Assembly: GCA_047833645.1 (NCBI GenBank)
Contig: CP181259.1
Span: 1,178,001 to 1,242,000, forward strand
Length of the DNA stretch: 64,000 nucleotides
Reading direction: 5' to 3'
Origin: Pseudolactococcus sp041800635
GTDB taxonomy: Bacteria > Bacillota > Bacilli > Lactobacillales > Streptococcaceae
Shown here: positions 17,697-26,911 of the stretch, one piece after another
Layout of the letters: every line of letters starts with the position of its first letter
Numbering within the stretch: position 1 is the first letter of the stretch
Translations under genes and position numbers: made by a program
The notes under the pieces: model-generated
Databases searched by the model: none
Told to the model about the DNA's origin: nothing
Seen by the model: the letters and a program-made list of their open reading frames with translations, nothing else

Positions 17697-19028
17697 ATGA
17701 GAATTGGTCTTTTTACTGACTCTTATTTACCACAGGTTTCGGGTGTCGCCACGTCAATCGAAACCTTATCCAACCAGCTCACCCAAATGGGCCATCAGGT
17801 CTTTATTTTTACGACAACAGACCCCCACGCGGATCCTGCTGATGACCAGGATAACGTCATTCGTTTAAGCAGTATTCCCTTGATCTCACTGGCGGAACGA
17901 CGTATCGTCCTTAAAGGGGTCGTCGCTGCTTATCAGGTGGCTCAAACTTATCATCTCGATATTATCCACACCCAAACTGAGTTTGGGGTTGGCATGTTAG
18001 GGAAACTGGTGGCAAGACAGCTTAAGATTCCGGTCATTCATACCTTGCATACCAAATATGAAGATTATGTCCATTATATCGCCAAGGGCAAAATCATTCG
18101 GCCAGGTATGGTCAAATATGTCATCAAGAGTTATTTATTCGGCGTGGATGGGATTATTGTGCCTAGCGCGATTGTCTTAGACATTGTTGAAGGGTATGGC
18201 GTTAATCTTGAAAAACGGGTGATTCCGACTGGGATTGCTTTAGATAAGTTTGTCCGCCCTGAAATTACTGCAGCTGACTGTGCTGAATTGCGTTCAAGTC
18301 TGGGTATTCTACCTGATGAAACGATGCTACTGTCCTTATCCCGCATTGCCGAAGAAAAAAATATCCAATCTATCGTTAGAAGTCTCGCGACGATTCGGGA
18401 GCAAGTCAAAGTTAAACTCGTGATTGTCGGGAGTGGGCCATATGCTGATAAGCTCAAGAAGCTAGTCACAGAGCTGGGGCTGGATGATCTCGTGATTTTC
18501 ACGGGGCTTGTTGATAATAATCAGACAGCTTATTACTATAAGGCAGCGGATTTCTTTATCTCTGCTTCGACGAGTGAGACGCAGGGCCTGACGTATATCG
18601 AGGCTTTGGCCTCTGGTACGCCTGTTTTAGCTACGGATAATGCTTATCTGCAGAGTCTGATCACTGAACCAGTCTTTGGTCGACTCTTTGCGAGTGATGA
18701 GGCCATTGCAGAGACGATTTTGGCGGCAATGACTGAGACGCCTGCCTTTGATCAAGCCCGCTATGATCAAAAACTTTACGAGATTTCGGCAGAAAACTTT
18801 GCCCTACGTGTCTACGAGTTCTATCTGGATAAAATCATCTCAAATGATCAGTATCTGGCGCAAAAAGGGGAGTCTATCCCGCGACGGACGGCGCGAATCG
18901 TTCGTCAAGCGCCAGTAAAAACCGTTAAAACCGTTGCCAGAACGCCAAAAAAAGTTGCCTATTTTGCGAAAAAAGCAATCAAACACGCCAAAATTCTCAA
19001 TAAATATGGTAAAATAAAGTTAAAATAA
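17697..19028 (+). CDS. GT4 glycosyltransferase, probable 1,2-diacylglycerol 3-glucosyltransferase (LafA/MGS-like)
   Basis: 443 residues, GT-B fold. MRIGLFTDSYLPQVSGVATSI at the N-terminus, the acceptor-side HTLHTKYEDYVHY, and the donor motif ETQGLTYIEALASGTPV are characteristic of alpha-monoglucosyldiacylglycerol synthases of Firmicutes. A lysine/arginine-rich tail (about 395-443) could mediate binding to the acidic membrane. AAAGGAG precedes the ATG. Together with the gene upstream it should make the diglycosyl glycolipid used as membrane lipid and lipoteichoic acid anchor. Confidence 0.8.
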   Translation: MRIGLFTDSYLPQVSGVATSIETLSNQLTQMGHQVFIFTTTDPHADPADDQDNVIRLSSIPLISLAERRIVLKGVVAAYQVAQTYHLDIIHTQTEFGVGMLGKLVARQLKIPVIHTLHTKYEDYVHYIAKGKIIRPGMVKYVIKSYLFGVDGIIVPSAIVLDIVEGYGVNLEKRVIPTGIALDKFVRPEITAADCAELRSSLGILPDETMLLSLSRIAEEKNIQSIVRSLATIREQVKVKLVIVGSGPYADKLKKLVTELGLDDLVIFTGLVDNNQTAYYYKAADFFISASTSETQGLTYIEALASGTPVLATDNAYLQSLITEPVFGRLFASDEAIAETILAAMTETPAFDQARYDQKLYEISAENFALRVYEFYLDKIISNDQYLAQKGESIPRRTARIVRQAPVKTVKTVARTPKKVAYFAKKAIKHAKILNKYGKIKLK

Positions 19029-19088
19029 TAAACGTTAAAACGATTCAAGGAATCGTTTTAATATCTTACATAAAGGAATCCGTATAAA

Positions 19089-19313
19089 ATGAAATCTCAT
19101 CTCTCTGCTATTCTTAACCGATTGGAAAAACTTGTGGTATCAGGTGATCCAAAAGACACTTTTAATTTTGAAAAAGACGAAGAAGTGCAAATCACTGTCA
19201 GCTTTGACGGCGAAAACCAAGTCTTCATCGTGAAATATCCAAAAATCAAAGAAACTTCTGATTTCGATAGCATCGACCTTGTGGCGATGGAAATCTTTGA
19301 CTTGATTTATTAA
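19089..19313 (+). CDS. DUF1797 (YkuJ-like) small protein
   Basis: 74 residues. MKSHLSAILNRLEKLV...RFE-type start and the acidic C-terminus FDSIDLVAMEIFDLIY fit the small conserved Firmicutes family typified by YkuJ. The function is unknown. It follows the glycosyltransferase pair and is closed by a strong terminator. Confidence 0.75.
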   Translation: MKSHLSAILNRLEKLVVSGDPKDTFNFEKDEEVQITVSFDGENQVFIVKYPKIKETSDFDSIDLVAMEIFDLIY

Positions 19314-19320
19314 TCACAGC

Positions 19321-19360
19321 AAAACACCTCCAAGTCTTCCTTGACTTGGAGGTGTTTTTT
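19321..19360. terminator. Bidirectional terminator
   Basis: AAAACACCTCCAAGT pairs with ACTTGGAGGTGTTTT, with T run on the plus strand and A run on the other side. It separates the convergent genes ending at 19313 and 19374. Confidence 0.85.
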
Positions 19361-19373
19361 CTTGGTCAACCGG

Positions 19374-19664
19374 TTAAAGCTGCCTCACCTGGCCAGCTGT
19401 GACCACAATACCTTTTTCACGGAGAAAGGCATCTTTTTTAGGGCGTGTTTTCAAAGTTTTCTTAAACCAGTATTCCCGTTTCAGGGCCTCTGATTTATCT
19501 GAAAAGGTTTCGGAATAGACTAACTCGACTGGTCGTCTGGCTTTGGTGTATTTAGCACCTTGTCCAGCATTATGAGCTTTGATACGTTTGTCTAAATCAT
19601 TGGTATAGCCTGCATAAAGCGACTGATCGGCACATAAGAGGACATAAAAATAATAGTTAGCCAT
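19374..19664 (-). CDS. GIY-YIG domain protein (UPF0213/YhbQ-like)
   Basis: 96 residues. The YYFYVLLCADQSLYAGYTNDLDKRIKAHN N-terminus carries the GIY-YIG nuclease signature (here Y-V and Y-A-G-Y) with the catalytic arginine (KRIKAH). It overlaps the upstream methyltransferase gene by 8 nt, so translation is coupled. Members are putative structure-specific nucleases of uncertain role. This pairing with a TrmN6-type methyltransferase is common in lactic acid bacteria. Confidence 0.88.
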   Translation of the reverse strand: MANYYFYVLLCADQSLYAGYTNDLDKRIKAHNAGQGAKYTKARRPVELVYSETFSDKSEALKREYWFKKTLKTRPKKDAFLREKGIVVTAGQVRQL

Positions 19665-20403
19665 AATAAATCTGATGTACCTCGTCTGTGTAACTGCCGT
19701 CTGCCTGGTGCAAAATCAAGGGTGGTAGGAATTTCTCGCCACCGGGCTTGCCATCTTTAATGGCATCGATCAGTAAAATGTTAGCATCTCGATCTGCTTT
19801 GGGATAGACAAACTGGATCCGTTTGGGCACTAGATTATATTTAGTCATGGTTTGGATAATCTCAAAAAAGCGGTCGGGTCGGTGGACCATGGCCAGATGA
19901 CCGTTGGTTTTGAGCAGTTGTTGACTGATGCGACAGATGTCATCGAGATTGGTTGCCAGTTCATGTCGCGCTAACAGATAATGCTCGCTTTCATTGATTC
20001 GAGAGTTTTCGTCTAGCTTAAAATAAGGCGGATTACAGAAAATCAAGTCTGTACTGGATGGCTTGAGATGGTCTAGCGTATTAGCCAAATCATCCTGAAT
20101 CACGCGCACTTGCTGCTCTAGCCCGTTCAACTGCACACTTCTCGTGGCCATATCTGCCAAGCGTTCTTGGATTTCAATTTCAACGATGCTGGCGTTGGTA
20201 CTGTTGCTGGCAAACAGGCCGACTGCACCATTTCCCGCGCACAAATCGACGATTTGCCCGCGCTTGGGGATGTTGGGGAAACGGCTGAGGAGCACGGCAT
20301 CAACGGAATAGGAAAAAACGTCGCGAGACTGGATGATTTTCACGTCATTCGTCGCCAGCTGATCGATTCTTTCCTTAGATTTGAGTAAAGTGTGTGAGGT
20401 CAT
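19657..20403 (-). CDS. tRNA1(Val) adenine-N6 methyltransferase-like protein (TrmN6/YfiC)
   Basis: 248 residues, class I SAM-dependent methyltransferase. The SAM loop is VDLCAGNGAVGLF, and the catalytic NPPY motif lies in DLIFCNPPYF, which marks N6-adenine or similar amine methylation. The C-terminal half (HRPDRFFEIIQTM...KRIQFVYPK) agrees with the YfiC/TrmN6 group. It is divergent from the plus-strand gene at 20667 and overlaps the GIY-YIG gene downstream. Confidence 0.85.
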   Translation of the reverse strand: MTSHTLLKSKERIDQLATNDVKIIQSRDVFSYSVDAVLLSRFPNIPKRGQIVDLCAGNGAVGLFASNSTNASIVEIEIQERLADMATRSVQLNGLEQQVRVIQDDLANTLDHLKPSSTDLIFCNPPYFKLDENSRINESEHYLLARHELATNLDDICRISQQLLKTNGHLAMVHRPDRFFEIIQTMTKYNLVPKRIQFVYPKADRDANILLIDAIKDGKPGGEKFLPPLILHQADGSYTDEVHQIYYG

Positions 20404-20666
20404 CCTTTTATTATAACAAAATCGCCGAAAATTATGATAAGATTTAGGTTATCAATAACATGATACTGAAAGCGGTGCGACATAGTCGCACATGGTTTTT
20501 CTGTGGCGAGTAACCGCAGCCACAAACTTCTGTAGAAAATTAGGAATTTGGGTGTGCTCCTGCGATTACTCGTCGCTGGTGAAACTTCTGCGCTTGCGCA
20601 GGTTCACAAATTATCTATTTTCCTAAGAAGTTAGCTTGAAGTTCAAAACCTTAAAGGATGTAAGAC

Positions 20667-21167
20667 ATGACGGAGAAAAATTATATTGCAGAGATGCGCG
20701 CATTGGTAGGGCATCAAGGGATGATTTTCGTGACAGCTTTTGGTGTGCTTTGGAGCGCTGACCGAACGGAAATTTTACTGGAACGTCGCGCGGATTCACC
20801 GGATAGTGGTTGGGGCTTTCCTGGCGGCTTCTTGGATTATGGGGAATCGCCCATGCAGGCGGTCGTCCGTGAATTCAAGGAAGAAACAGGTCTTGATGTC
20901 GAAGTCGTTCGAGTTTTAGGGCTTTCCACACATATCATCGATCAAAATGCTTGGGGCGATGCGCAAGAAAATATCGCCATTGGTTTTGAAGTACAGCTCG
21001 TGGGCGGACAGATTCAGGCCGATGGCGATGAGACCCTTGAAGTCAAGTGGCTCCCCGTCTCACCCGAACCTCAAATGTTTGTCCCCCAAGCCCAACGAAC
21101 CATGCACAAGATTTTAACCGAAAACGAAGATAGCGACAGGGCTTGGTTCCGTGAAAATGGGGAATAA
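20667..21167 (+). CDS. NUDIX hydrolase
   Basis: 166 residues. The Nudix box GFLDYGESPMQAVVREFKEETGLDVEV (G-x5-E-x7-REUXEE) is complete. Family enzymes hydrolyse nucleoside diphosphates linked to another moiety. Substrate unknown. It overlaps nothing but ends 4 nt before the start of the NAD(P)HX dehydratase, which suggests a joint role in nucleotide-cofactor repair. The 263 bp before it contain short hairpins such as GTGCGA/TCGCAC but no gene. Confidence 0.88.
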   Translation: MTEKNYIAEMRALVGHQGMIFVTAFGVLWSADRTEILLERRADSPDSGWGFPGGFLDYGESPMQAVVREFKEETGLDVEVVRVLGLSTHIIDQNAWGDAQENIAIGFEVQLVGGQIQADGDETLEVKWLPVSPEPQMFVPQAQRTMHKILTENEDSDRAWFRENGE

Positions 21168-21171
21168 GGCG

Positions 21172-22008
21172 ATGATCTACAAACTAACACAGGAAATTCT
21201 CGAGCAAACGATTACTAGACGCGCTAATGCCACGCATAAGGGCGATTATGGTCGGATTCTGATCATCGGTGGCACCGAACAGTACGGTGGCGCTGTCATC
21301 ATGAACGCCCTAGCCGCCGTCAATAGCGGTGCCGGCCTCGTCACCGTCGCGACTCATCCCAGTAATTTCACAGCCCTACACAGCCACTTGCCAGAGGCCA
21401 TGGTCACAGACTTCGCGCAAGATTTGACACCTTTTATCACGTCAGCTGATGTCATCCTCATCGGATCAGGTCTGGGAGAGCAGTTGGCGATTTTGACTGC
21501 GACCTTAAACAGCGTCAAGCCTCAACAGATTTTAATTCTAGATGGTTCAGCCTTGACTTTACTGGCTGAACACCAGCTTGATCTGGCAGATGCGCGAATT
21601 GTATTAACACCCCATCAGATGGAATGGCAGCGATTGAGTCAGCTTGAGATTGCTGACCAAACGCCGGCTAAAAATTTAGCTGCACTTGCCGACTTCTCCC
21701 CAACCCCCATTCTTGTCCTAAAAAAATACCAGACAGAAATTTACACTGCTGATCAAATTTATCAACTGACCATTGGCGGCCCTTATCAGGCAACTGGTGG
21801 CATGGGTGATACCCTTGCTGGCATGATTGCGGGTTTCTCTGGTCAATTCCGGACATCACTTGAGCAAGCAGTCTTAGCTGCCGTTTATGCCCATTCGGCA
21901 ATTGCAGACGACTTAGCGCGGGAACGCTATGTCGTGCTACCAACGCAAATCTCTGCGGAAATTCCAAAATTCATGCACCGATATGCCAGTTCAAGGGATA
22001 CTGACTAA
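21172..22008 (+). CDS. nnrD: ADP/ATP-dependent NAD(P)H-hydrate dehydratase
   Basis: 278 residues from the ATG at 21172; a GTG 7 codons earlier inside the NUDIX gene is possible but less likely. The motif HKGDYGRILIIGGTEQYGGAVIMNA and the nucleotide site GGMGDTLAGMIAGF mark the carbohydrate-kinase-like NnrD/CARKD family. It converts damaged NADHX/NADPHX back to NAD(P)H. It is translated in a coupled way with the NUDIX gene. The epimerase half (NnrE) is not in this window. Confidence 0.9.
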   Translation: MIYKLTQEILEQTITRRANATHKGDYGRILIIGGTEQYGGAVIMNALAAVNSGAGLVTVATHPSNFTALHSHLPEAMVTDFAQDLTPFITSADVILIGSGLGEQLAILTATLNSVKPQQILILDGSALTLLAEHQLDLADARIVLTPHQMEWQRLSQLEIADQTPAKNLAALADFSPTPILVLKKYQTEIYTADQIYQLTIGGPYQATGGMGDTLAGMIAGFSGQFRTSLEQAVLAAVYAHSAIADDLARERYVVLPTQISAEIPKFMHRYASSRDTD

Positions 22009-22108
22009 TGCTTGACCTTTTCTGACACACAATTTTCCAGACAATATGATAAGATGAAGATAACGCACCTAATAATTCAGCTAAATCTCATCAAAAAAGG
22101 GGTTATCC

Positions 22109-22918
22109 ATGCTATCTGATCATATCGTCCTCACTTTTCTGACTTACTTCCCGGCCTATGCTTTTTTGGGTTGGTGCCTTGAAGTCATTTATGCCTCAGT
22201 CAATACTGGCAAATTTGTCAATCGTGGCTTTCTAAATGGCGCTGTCTGTCCCATTTATGGGTTTGGTGCAGTGCTCTTTATCCTCTTTCTAAACCCGATT
22301 GCGGATAATCTCCCCCTCCTTTTCTTGGCCTCCGTCATCATCGCAAGCTTGCTTGAATTAGTCGGTGGCTATGTTTTAGAAAAATTGTGCCACATGAGAT
22401 GGTGGGATTATTCCCAGGAGCCTTTTAATATCGGTGGCTTTATTTGCCTGAAATTTTCTTTTATGTGGGGCCTTGCGGGTGTCTTTCTGATTAAAATCAT
22501 CCAGCCGATCATCGCTAAGATTTTGGAGCACTTGCCGACCCTGCCGGTCACCCTTATCATCAGCCTTTTTTACCTCATTTTGCTCACAGATGTCATCATC
22601 ACCGTGGTTGCCATCGCTCACCTTAACCGAGATTTACAGCAGGTGCATGAACTCTCACGCATGATCCGACGTGGCAGCGACACTTTGGCCGAGAATCTCG
22701 GCAATTTGGCTGTGGACGCATCTGAGAAATTTGATAGCCATAAAGATGAGCTGACTGAAACTCTGACGACTGAGATCGAGACTCTCATGGCGCATCAAAA
22801 GAGGATACGGGCGCGGATGCTCAAGGCCTTTCCAAATGCGACACACCAGACTGAAAAGAAAGCCTTGGAAAGTTTGCGCAAACGCTATGACACTTACAAA
22901 ATCTTCAAAAAGAAATGA
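22109..22918 (+). CDS. Putative ABC-transporter type IV (PF06541-like) membrane protein
   Basis: 269 residues. Five hydrophobic segments lie in the first 180 residues (for example FLGWCLEVIYASVNTGKFVNRGFLNGAVCPIYGFG, the family hallmark). A charged cytoplasmic tail at about 185-269 is predicted coiled. The family is annotated as putative ABC-transporter permease, but its role is unproven. It has its own upstream region and no coupled partner. Confidence 0.75.
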   Translation: MLSDHIVLTFLTYFPAYAFLGWCLEVIYASVNTGKFVNRGFLNGAVCPIYGFGAVLFILFLNPIADNLPLLFLASVIIASLLELVGGYVLEKLCHMRWWDYSQEPFNIGGFICLKFSFMWGLAGVFLIKIIQPIIAKILEHLPTLPVTLIISLFYLILLTDVIITVVAIAHLNRDLQQVHELSRMIRRGSDTLAENLGNLAVDASEKFDSHKDELTETLTTEIETLMAHQKRIRARMLKAFPNATHQTEKKALESLRKRYDTYKIFKKK

Positions 22919-23011
22919 CTTTTATCTACTCAAAGTCTTTCTTTTTTATTTGTCGTGGTATAATGAAACATGAAAACACTTACAAGGTCAAGTTTCACGA
23001 GGAGGAAGATT

Positions 23012-23983
23012 ATGAAAACAATTCATTGGGCCATGATTGGCACGGGTGATGTCACAGAAAAGAAAAGTGGGCCAGGCTTTTACAAGGCGAAAAATTCTGT
23101 CTTATACGGGGTCACTAATCGAACGCTTACTAAGGCAGAAGATTATGCCAAACGCCATCATGTCGAGAAAGTTTTCGCCTCAGTCGATGACTTGCTCGCT
23201 GACCCTAAGGTAGATGCGGTCTATATCGCCACGCCTCCCGGCTCCCACAAGGACTACGCCCTTCGTTGTGCTGAAGCTGGTAAGGTCTGCTATATCGAAA
23301 AGCCGATTGCACTGACCTATAACGAAGCCTTAGAGATTTCAGAAGCCTTTACAAAAGCAAAAGTTAAAGCCTTCGTCGCCTACTATCGCCGGACTTTACC
23401 ACGCTTTACTGAAGTCAAAGCGCTATTAGATGCTGGTGCTATCGGTGAGGTACGCTTTGTCAATGTTGCCTACTACCGCCCGGCTACCACAGATGAGATT
23501 GATGGCACGCATTGGCACGTCCAGCCTGAGATTTCTGGTGGTGGCATTTTTATGGATATGGCGGTGCACACGCTTGATATTCTGGACTTTTTCTTTGGTG
23601 CCATTGAAAAAGTCGCTGCTTTTAGCGTGAATCAAGCGGGTTATTATGCGCCAGAAGATAACGTTGCCCTATCCTTTGCTTTTGGCAATCACATCACAGG
23701 GACGGGTAATTGGTGTTTCACGACTGAGACTACTGCGGATAATATCCAAATCGTGGGGTCAAAAGGTGAGATTAACTTTGGCTGCTTTAGCAACGATCCC
23801 ATTCAGCTTAAGACTGCTGAACAGGAAACAGCCATTCCAGTTGGGACGATTGAACACGTCCACCAAAATTTGATTCAGACGATTGTGGATGAATTAAACG
23901 GTCAAGGAAGCTGTCCATCTACGATTGAATCTGCCTTACGCACCGCTTGGGTTTGTGATCAGGTTTATCAGCAACAGGATTAA
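23012..23983 (+). CDS. Gfo/Idh/MocA family oxidoreductase
   Basis: 323 residues from the ATG at 23012, preferred over an in-frame ATG 14 codons earlier because GAGGAGG lies just upstream. Rossmann start WAMIGTGDVTEKKSGPGF, then IEKPIALTY with the conserved EKP lysine, and a C-terminal alpha/beta domain (GGGIFMDMAVHTLDIL). These NAD(P)-dependent enzymes act on sugars, inositols or related polyols. Specificity is unknown. Confidence 0.87.
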   Translation: MKTIHWAMIGTGDVTEKKSGPGFYKAKNSVLYGVTNRTLTKAEDYAKRHHVEKVFASVDDLLADPKVDAVYIATPPGSHKDYALRCAEAGKVCYIEKPIALTYNEALEISEAFTKAKVKAFVAYYRRTLPRFTEVKALLDAGAIGEVRFVNVAYYRPATTDEIDGTHWHVQPEISGGGIFMDMAVHTLDILDFFFGAIEKVAAFSVNQAGYYAPEDNVALSFAFGNHITGTGNWCFTTETTADNIQIVGSKGEINFGCFSNDPIQLKTAEQETAIPVGTIEHVHQNLIQTIVDELNGQGSCPSTIESALRTAWVCDQVYQQQD

Positions 23984-23987
23984 ATAT

Positions 23988-24020
23988 AAAAAATCTCATC
24001 TTTTCTGGATGAGATTTTTT
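23988..24020. terminator. Bidirectional terminator
   Basis: AAAAAATCTCATC pairs with GATGAGATTTTTT around a 7-nt loop between convergent genes. Confidence 0.85.
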
Positions 24021-24021
24021 G

Positions 24022-24831
24022 CTAGTCATTCGCCTCAAGGATTTTCTCGATCTGTGTCAAGACACTGTCTTCATCATTACTCCCGATGACATGGTCTGCT
24101 ACGGCTTTAATTTTGAGAATAGCGTTACGCATGGCATAACCATGACCGACAAATTGTAGCATTTCAAGATCATTGCCACCATCACCAAAGGCTGCCATTT
24201 CTTCTGGCTGAATGCCCCACAAATTGCCAAGATCTGCTAGGGCACTCGCTTTAGTCACACCTGGAACTAAAATATCAATGTCGCCCTCGCCAGTCGAAAC
24301 AGGAAATAGCAGACCTTGTAAGGCTTCGGTTAATTGCTCGATTTTTTCATCGACAAGCTGCTCTGGAAAGTTGAAAGCCATCTTGACAATGGTATCTTGA
24401 TCAAACATGGCTGATAAATCTGGCACGCTTGCCAAGCGATGATAATATTGATGGGTATAGGTGTAAAATGCCTCGGGTGCTGTCTCCAAAATATAGGCTG
24501 ATTTTGTCCCACAGATGATGCCTTCTCCTTGTGGATCTGCTGCCAAAATCGCCAAAGCTTTCTCAAAAGCCTGACGTGGCATATCGGCTGCAAATAATGC
24601 ATTTCCTTTGCTCATAACATGGGCACCATTTTCAGCAGCAAAAGTCAGCTCATCTGAAATGTCTGGAAAAAAGGACTTGAGTTGAAAAGATTGATTGCCA
24701 CTGGCAACGACAAACTTGATGTCCCGTTTTTTTAACTCAGTGTATAAGTCAGCAAAACGCTCGCGATTGTAGTCTTTTTGACTGTTTAAAAAGGTCCCAT
24801 CCATATCTGTGGCGATTAATTTGATTGACAT
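24022..24831 (-). CDS. HAD-superfamily (Cof-type) hydrolase
   Basis: 269 residues. Motif I ATDMDGTFLN, motif II FVVASGNQ, lysine in VTKASALADL, and motif IV AFGDGGNDLEML. Cof-type phosphatase acting on sugar phosphates, flavin mononucleotide or pyridoxal phosphate in characterised relatives. Monocistronic as far as seen. Confidence 0.87.
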   Translation of the reverse strand: MSIKLIATDMDGTFLNSQKDYNRERFADLYTELKKRDIKFVVASGNQSFQLKSFFPDISDELTFAAENGAHVMSKGNALFAADMPRQAFEKALAILAADPQGEGIICGTKSAYILETAPEAFYTYTHQYYHRLASVPDLSAMFDQDTIVKMAFNFPEQLVDEKIEQLTEALQGLLFPVSTGEGDIDILVPGVTKASALADLGNLWGIQPEEMAAFGDGGNDLEMLQFVGHGYAMRNAILKIKAVADHVIGSNDEDSVLTQIEKILEAND

Positions 24832-24910
24832 TTTGTCTTTCTCCCTCTATTGAATGCGTTTTCTTTACTCAAAGTATAGCGTATCTAGAGGGAATTTGCA
24901 AAGACTAGCG

Positions 24911-25654
24911 CTAAGTCTTTTGGGCATAATATGTCATAGCTGCCGCTAAAAATTCTGGGAATCCATCACCATACTGTCTCAAGTTTTCAGTAAAACGCTC
25001 ATCTTGCACATACAATTGCCCTAGGCCTGGAAAGGCTTCTAAGGTGTAGTGATAACCCAAGGTGTCGTTGAAAGTATGATACATGTTGGCAATGGCTGCT
25101 TGTGCAATGGTGGAGCCGGGTTTTTCATCCTTTAGCTTGGCTAAATCGTGAAATAACTGATTCATTTGATCAGATATTTTTTGCTTGCCGTCATGAGAGA
25201 GGGTGTCGATTTTTTCCTTGGTTTGCGCGACAGCCTCTGTTCCAAAGCGTGCTATTGCTTCTTTTTCGTAAGGATTTTCTTTTGTAAAGTCAAACCCTTT
25301 AAATTTTTCTGCTTGTGTCATGGTTAGACTGCCTTTCATGTCTTGCATCGAGCGCTCTAATGTGTCTAAAAGCGTTGTGATGCGGTCTTTTTCGTGCAAT
25401 AAATAGCTTCGCTGCAACTCAAATGCCTGATGCTTATCAAAATTTGAGCTTTCAAGTAGGTGCTGAATTTCGGTCAAGGGAAAGCCACAAGCCTTGAAAA
25501 AACAAATTTGCTGGAGTTTATCCAAATCATCATCTGAGTAATCGCGGTAGTCATTCCACGCATTTCGAGTTGGCACCAGTAGGCCGATTTTATCATAATG
25601 ATGTAAAGTACGGACACTGATGCCAGCTAATTGGGCGACTTCTTTGATATTCAT
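24911..25654 (-). CDS. MerR family regulator with TipAS drug-binding domain
   Basis: 247 residues. The N-terminal MerR helix-turn-helix (MNIKEVAQLAGISVRTLHHYDKIGLL) is followed by a dimer helix and a TipAS antibiotic-recognition domain (about 130-245, with globin-like helices ending PGLGQLYVQDERFTENLRQYGDGFPEFL). Related TipA/Mta proteins sense drugs and switch on their own gene or efflux. The 19-bp-spaced promoter directly upstream indicates autoactivation. Confidence 0.9.
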   Translation of the reverse strand: MNIKEVAQLAGISVRTLHHYDKIGLLVPTRNAWNDYRDYSDDDLDKLQQICFFKACGFPLTEIQHLLESSNFDKHQAFELQRSYLLHEKDRITTLLDTLERSMQDMKGSLTMTQAEKFKGFDFTKENPYEKEAIARFGTEAVAQTKEKIDTLSHDGKQKISDQMNQLFHDLAKLKDEKPGSTIAQAAIANMYHTFNDTLGYHYTLEAFPGLGQLYVQDERFTENLRQYGDGFPEFLAAAMTYYAQKT

Positions 25655-25677
25655 GTGTTCCTCCTGACTATAGCTCT

Positions 25678-25708
25678 ATTATAAACTATGACCTTGCGTT
25701 AGGGTCAA
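25678..25708 (-). promoter_or_regulatory. MerR-type promoter (19-bp spacer) with dyad operator
   Basis: On the minus strand TTGACC (25703-25708) and TATAAT (25678-25683) are 19 bp apart, the over-long spacing MerR proteins correct by twisting DNA. TGACC/GGTCA forms the dyad within the spacer. Confidence 0.75.
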
Positions 25709-25716
25709 GGGATAAA

Positions 25717-25756
25717 AAAACTATTTTTGAAAAGGATGCTTTTCAAAAATAGTTTT
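25717..25756 (-). terminator. Terminator of the sigma/anti-sigma operon
   Basis: A perfect 18-bp stem (AAAACTATTTTTGAAAAG with its complement) and a 4-nt loop, followed by a T run on the minus strand. Confidence 0.8.
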
Positions 25757-25810
25757 CCTGGTTCATTTAGTAAAGTGGGACATTTCTATCAATTTAAGGG
25801 ACTATTGCTA

Positions 25811-26911
25811 TTATTTGCTTGGTTTGATATAAGGGACAATCTCCGCACTCGCTCCAGCTGATGCGGCTTGTATCCAAGATTTACCTTCTAACTGTTTAAA
25901 GTTTTCACTTCTACCTGTTAAGACAATCCCATTGAGCAACATGTCTTTTTTATTTTTCAAGTGATTATTTTTCAAAATACCATCTAAAACTTTCCGCTCT
26001 TCCTTATCCATTTCACTTGAGTAGTCTGTTTTCAACATGTCAAAAGCTGTCTTGAGACCCTTATCACCTTCCCAATAGTTACCTAATCGGAGGTCTCCAA
26101 ATTTAATATCACTATTTTCTGAATAACCAAAGGTCACTGTTCGTGCAAAAACATCCTCATCTGTCTCATCCACATAGATATTTTTTTGGATCTTGTTAGT
26201 CGTTTGCGCACCTTCGCTCACCCAATACCAAGCTTGTACTAGATTTTCGGGCATCATCTTTTGGACTTCTTCATAGGTGTAGGGTTTGTCAAAAGAAATG
26301 CCAACTTCAACCACACGATTTTCTGTTTTAACAACATTTTCTAAATCATTTGGGTATTTGACTTCTTCATACAGCTCTTCTGGATACACGTCCCAAGATG
26401 AGCCATTCTTTCCTTGTTTCCTAGTATAATTATTTTCTTTCCTTGCTTTCTCTGTAATATCAGCCGTAATAAATTTGTAAGTGATATTCGGATTGAAAAA
26501 GTTCATTCTGCGACCTTCAGGATAGGATTTGCCACCCACACTATAGCTGTCTACCTTTCCTAACTTACTGAAAATATTAAAAGTCCCTGATATATTTCCC
26601 CACTCTAGTGGATAACCATCGACATCTTTTTGGACTTCTACTGTATTTTTACCGATAAATAATCCAATATCTGATTGAGGTAAGTGACGTGTCTGCACAT
26701 TTGGTGTCATGAACCGAGTCCTAACTTCAAGATACTTCGCATTTTCAAAGAAACGTCGGTCATTAATAGAGAAAATACCGAGTAATATCGCAAAAACAAG
26801 GATAATTGATAAAACAACAGAAATCAGCACCATCAAAATACTTTTCTTCCGATTTTTCTGCTTACTTTTTTTCACCACTTCTTCAAATTTATTCGCATCA
26901 AATTTCGTCAT
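25811..26911 (-). CDS. Anti-sigma factor-like membrane protein (sigma regulator N/C domains)
   Basis: 366 residues. A cytoplasmic N-terminus of about 22 residues precedes one transmembrane helix (about 25-48). A large extracytoplasmic part follows, with the pattern of the sigma factor regulator N- and C-terminal domains (for example VRTRFMTPNVQT and PYTYEEVQKMMPENLVQAWYWVSEG). It overlaps the ECF sigma gene by 14 nt, the standard layout for a membrane anti-sigma controlling its partner. The stimulus is unknown, but family context suggests envelope stress. Confidence 0.8.
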   Translation of the reverse strand: MTKFDANKFEEVVKKSKQKNRKKSILMVLISVVLSIILVFAILLGIFSINDRRFFENAKYLEVRTRFMTPNVQTRHLPQSDIGLFIGKNTVEVQKDVDGYPLEWGNISGTFNIFSKLGKVDSYSVGGKSYPEGRRMNFFNPNITYKFITADITEKARKENNYTRKQGKNGSSWDVYPEELYEEVKYPNDLENVVKTENRVVEVGISFDKPYTYEEVQKMMPENLVQAWYWVSEGAQTTNKIQKNIYVDETDEDVFARTVTFGYSENSDIKFGDLRLGNYWEGDKGLKTAFDMLKTDYSSEMDKEERKVLDGILKNNHLKNKKDMLLNGIVLTGRSENFKQLEGKSWIQAASAGASAEIVPYIKPSK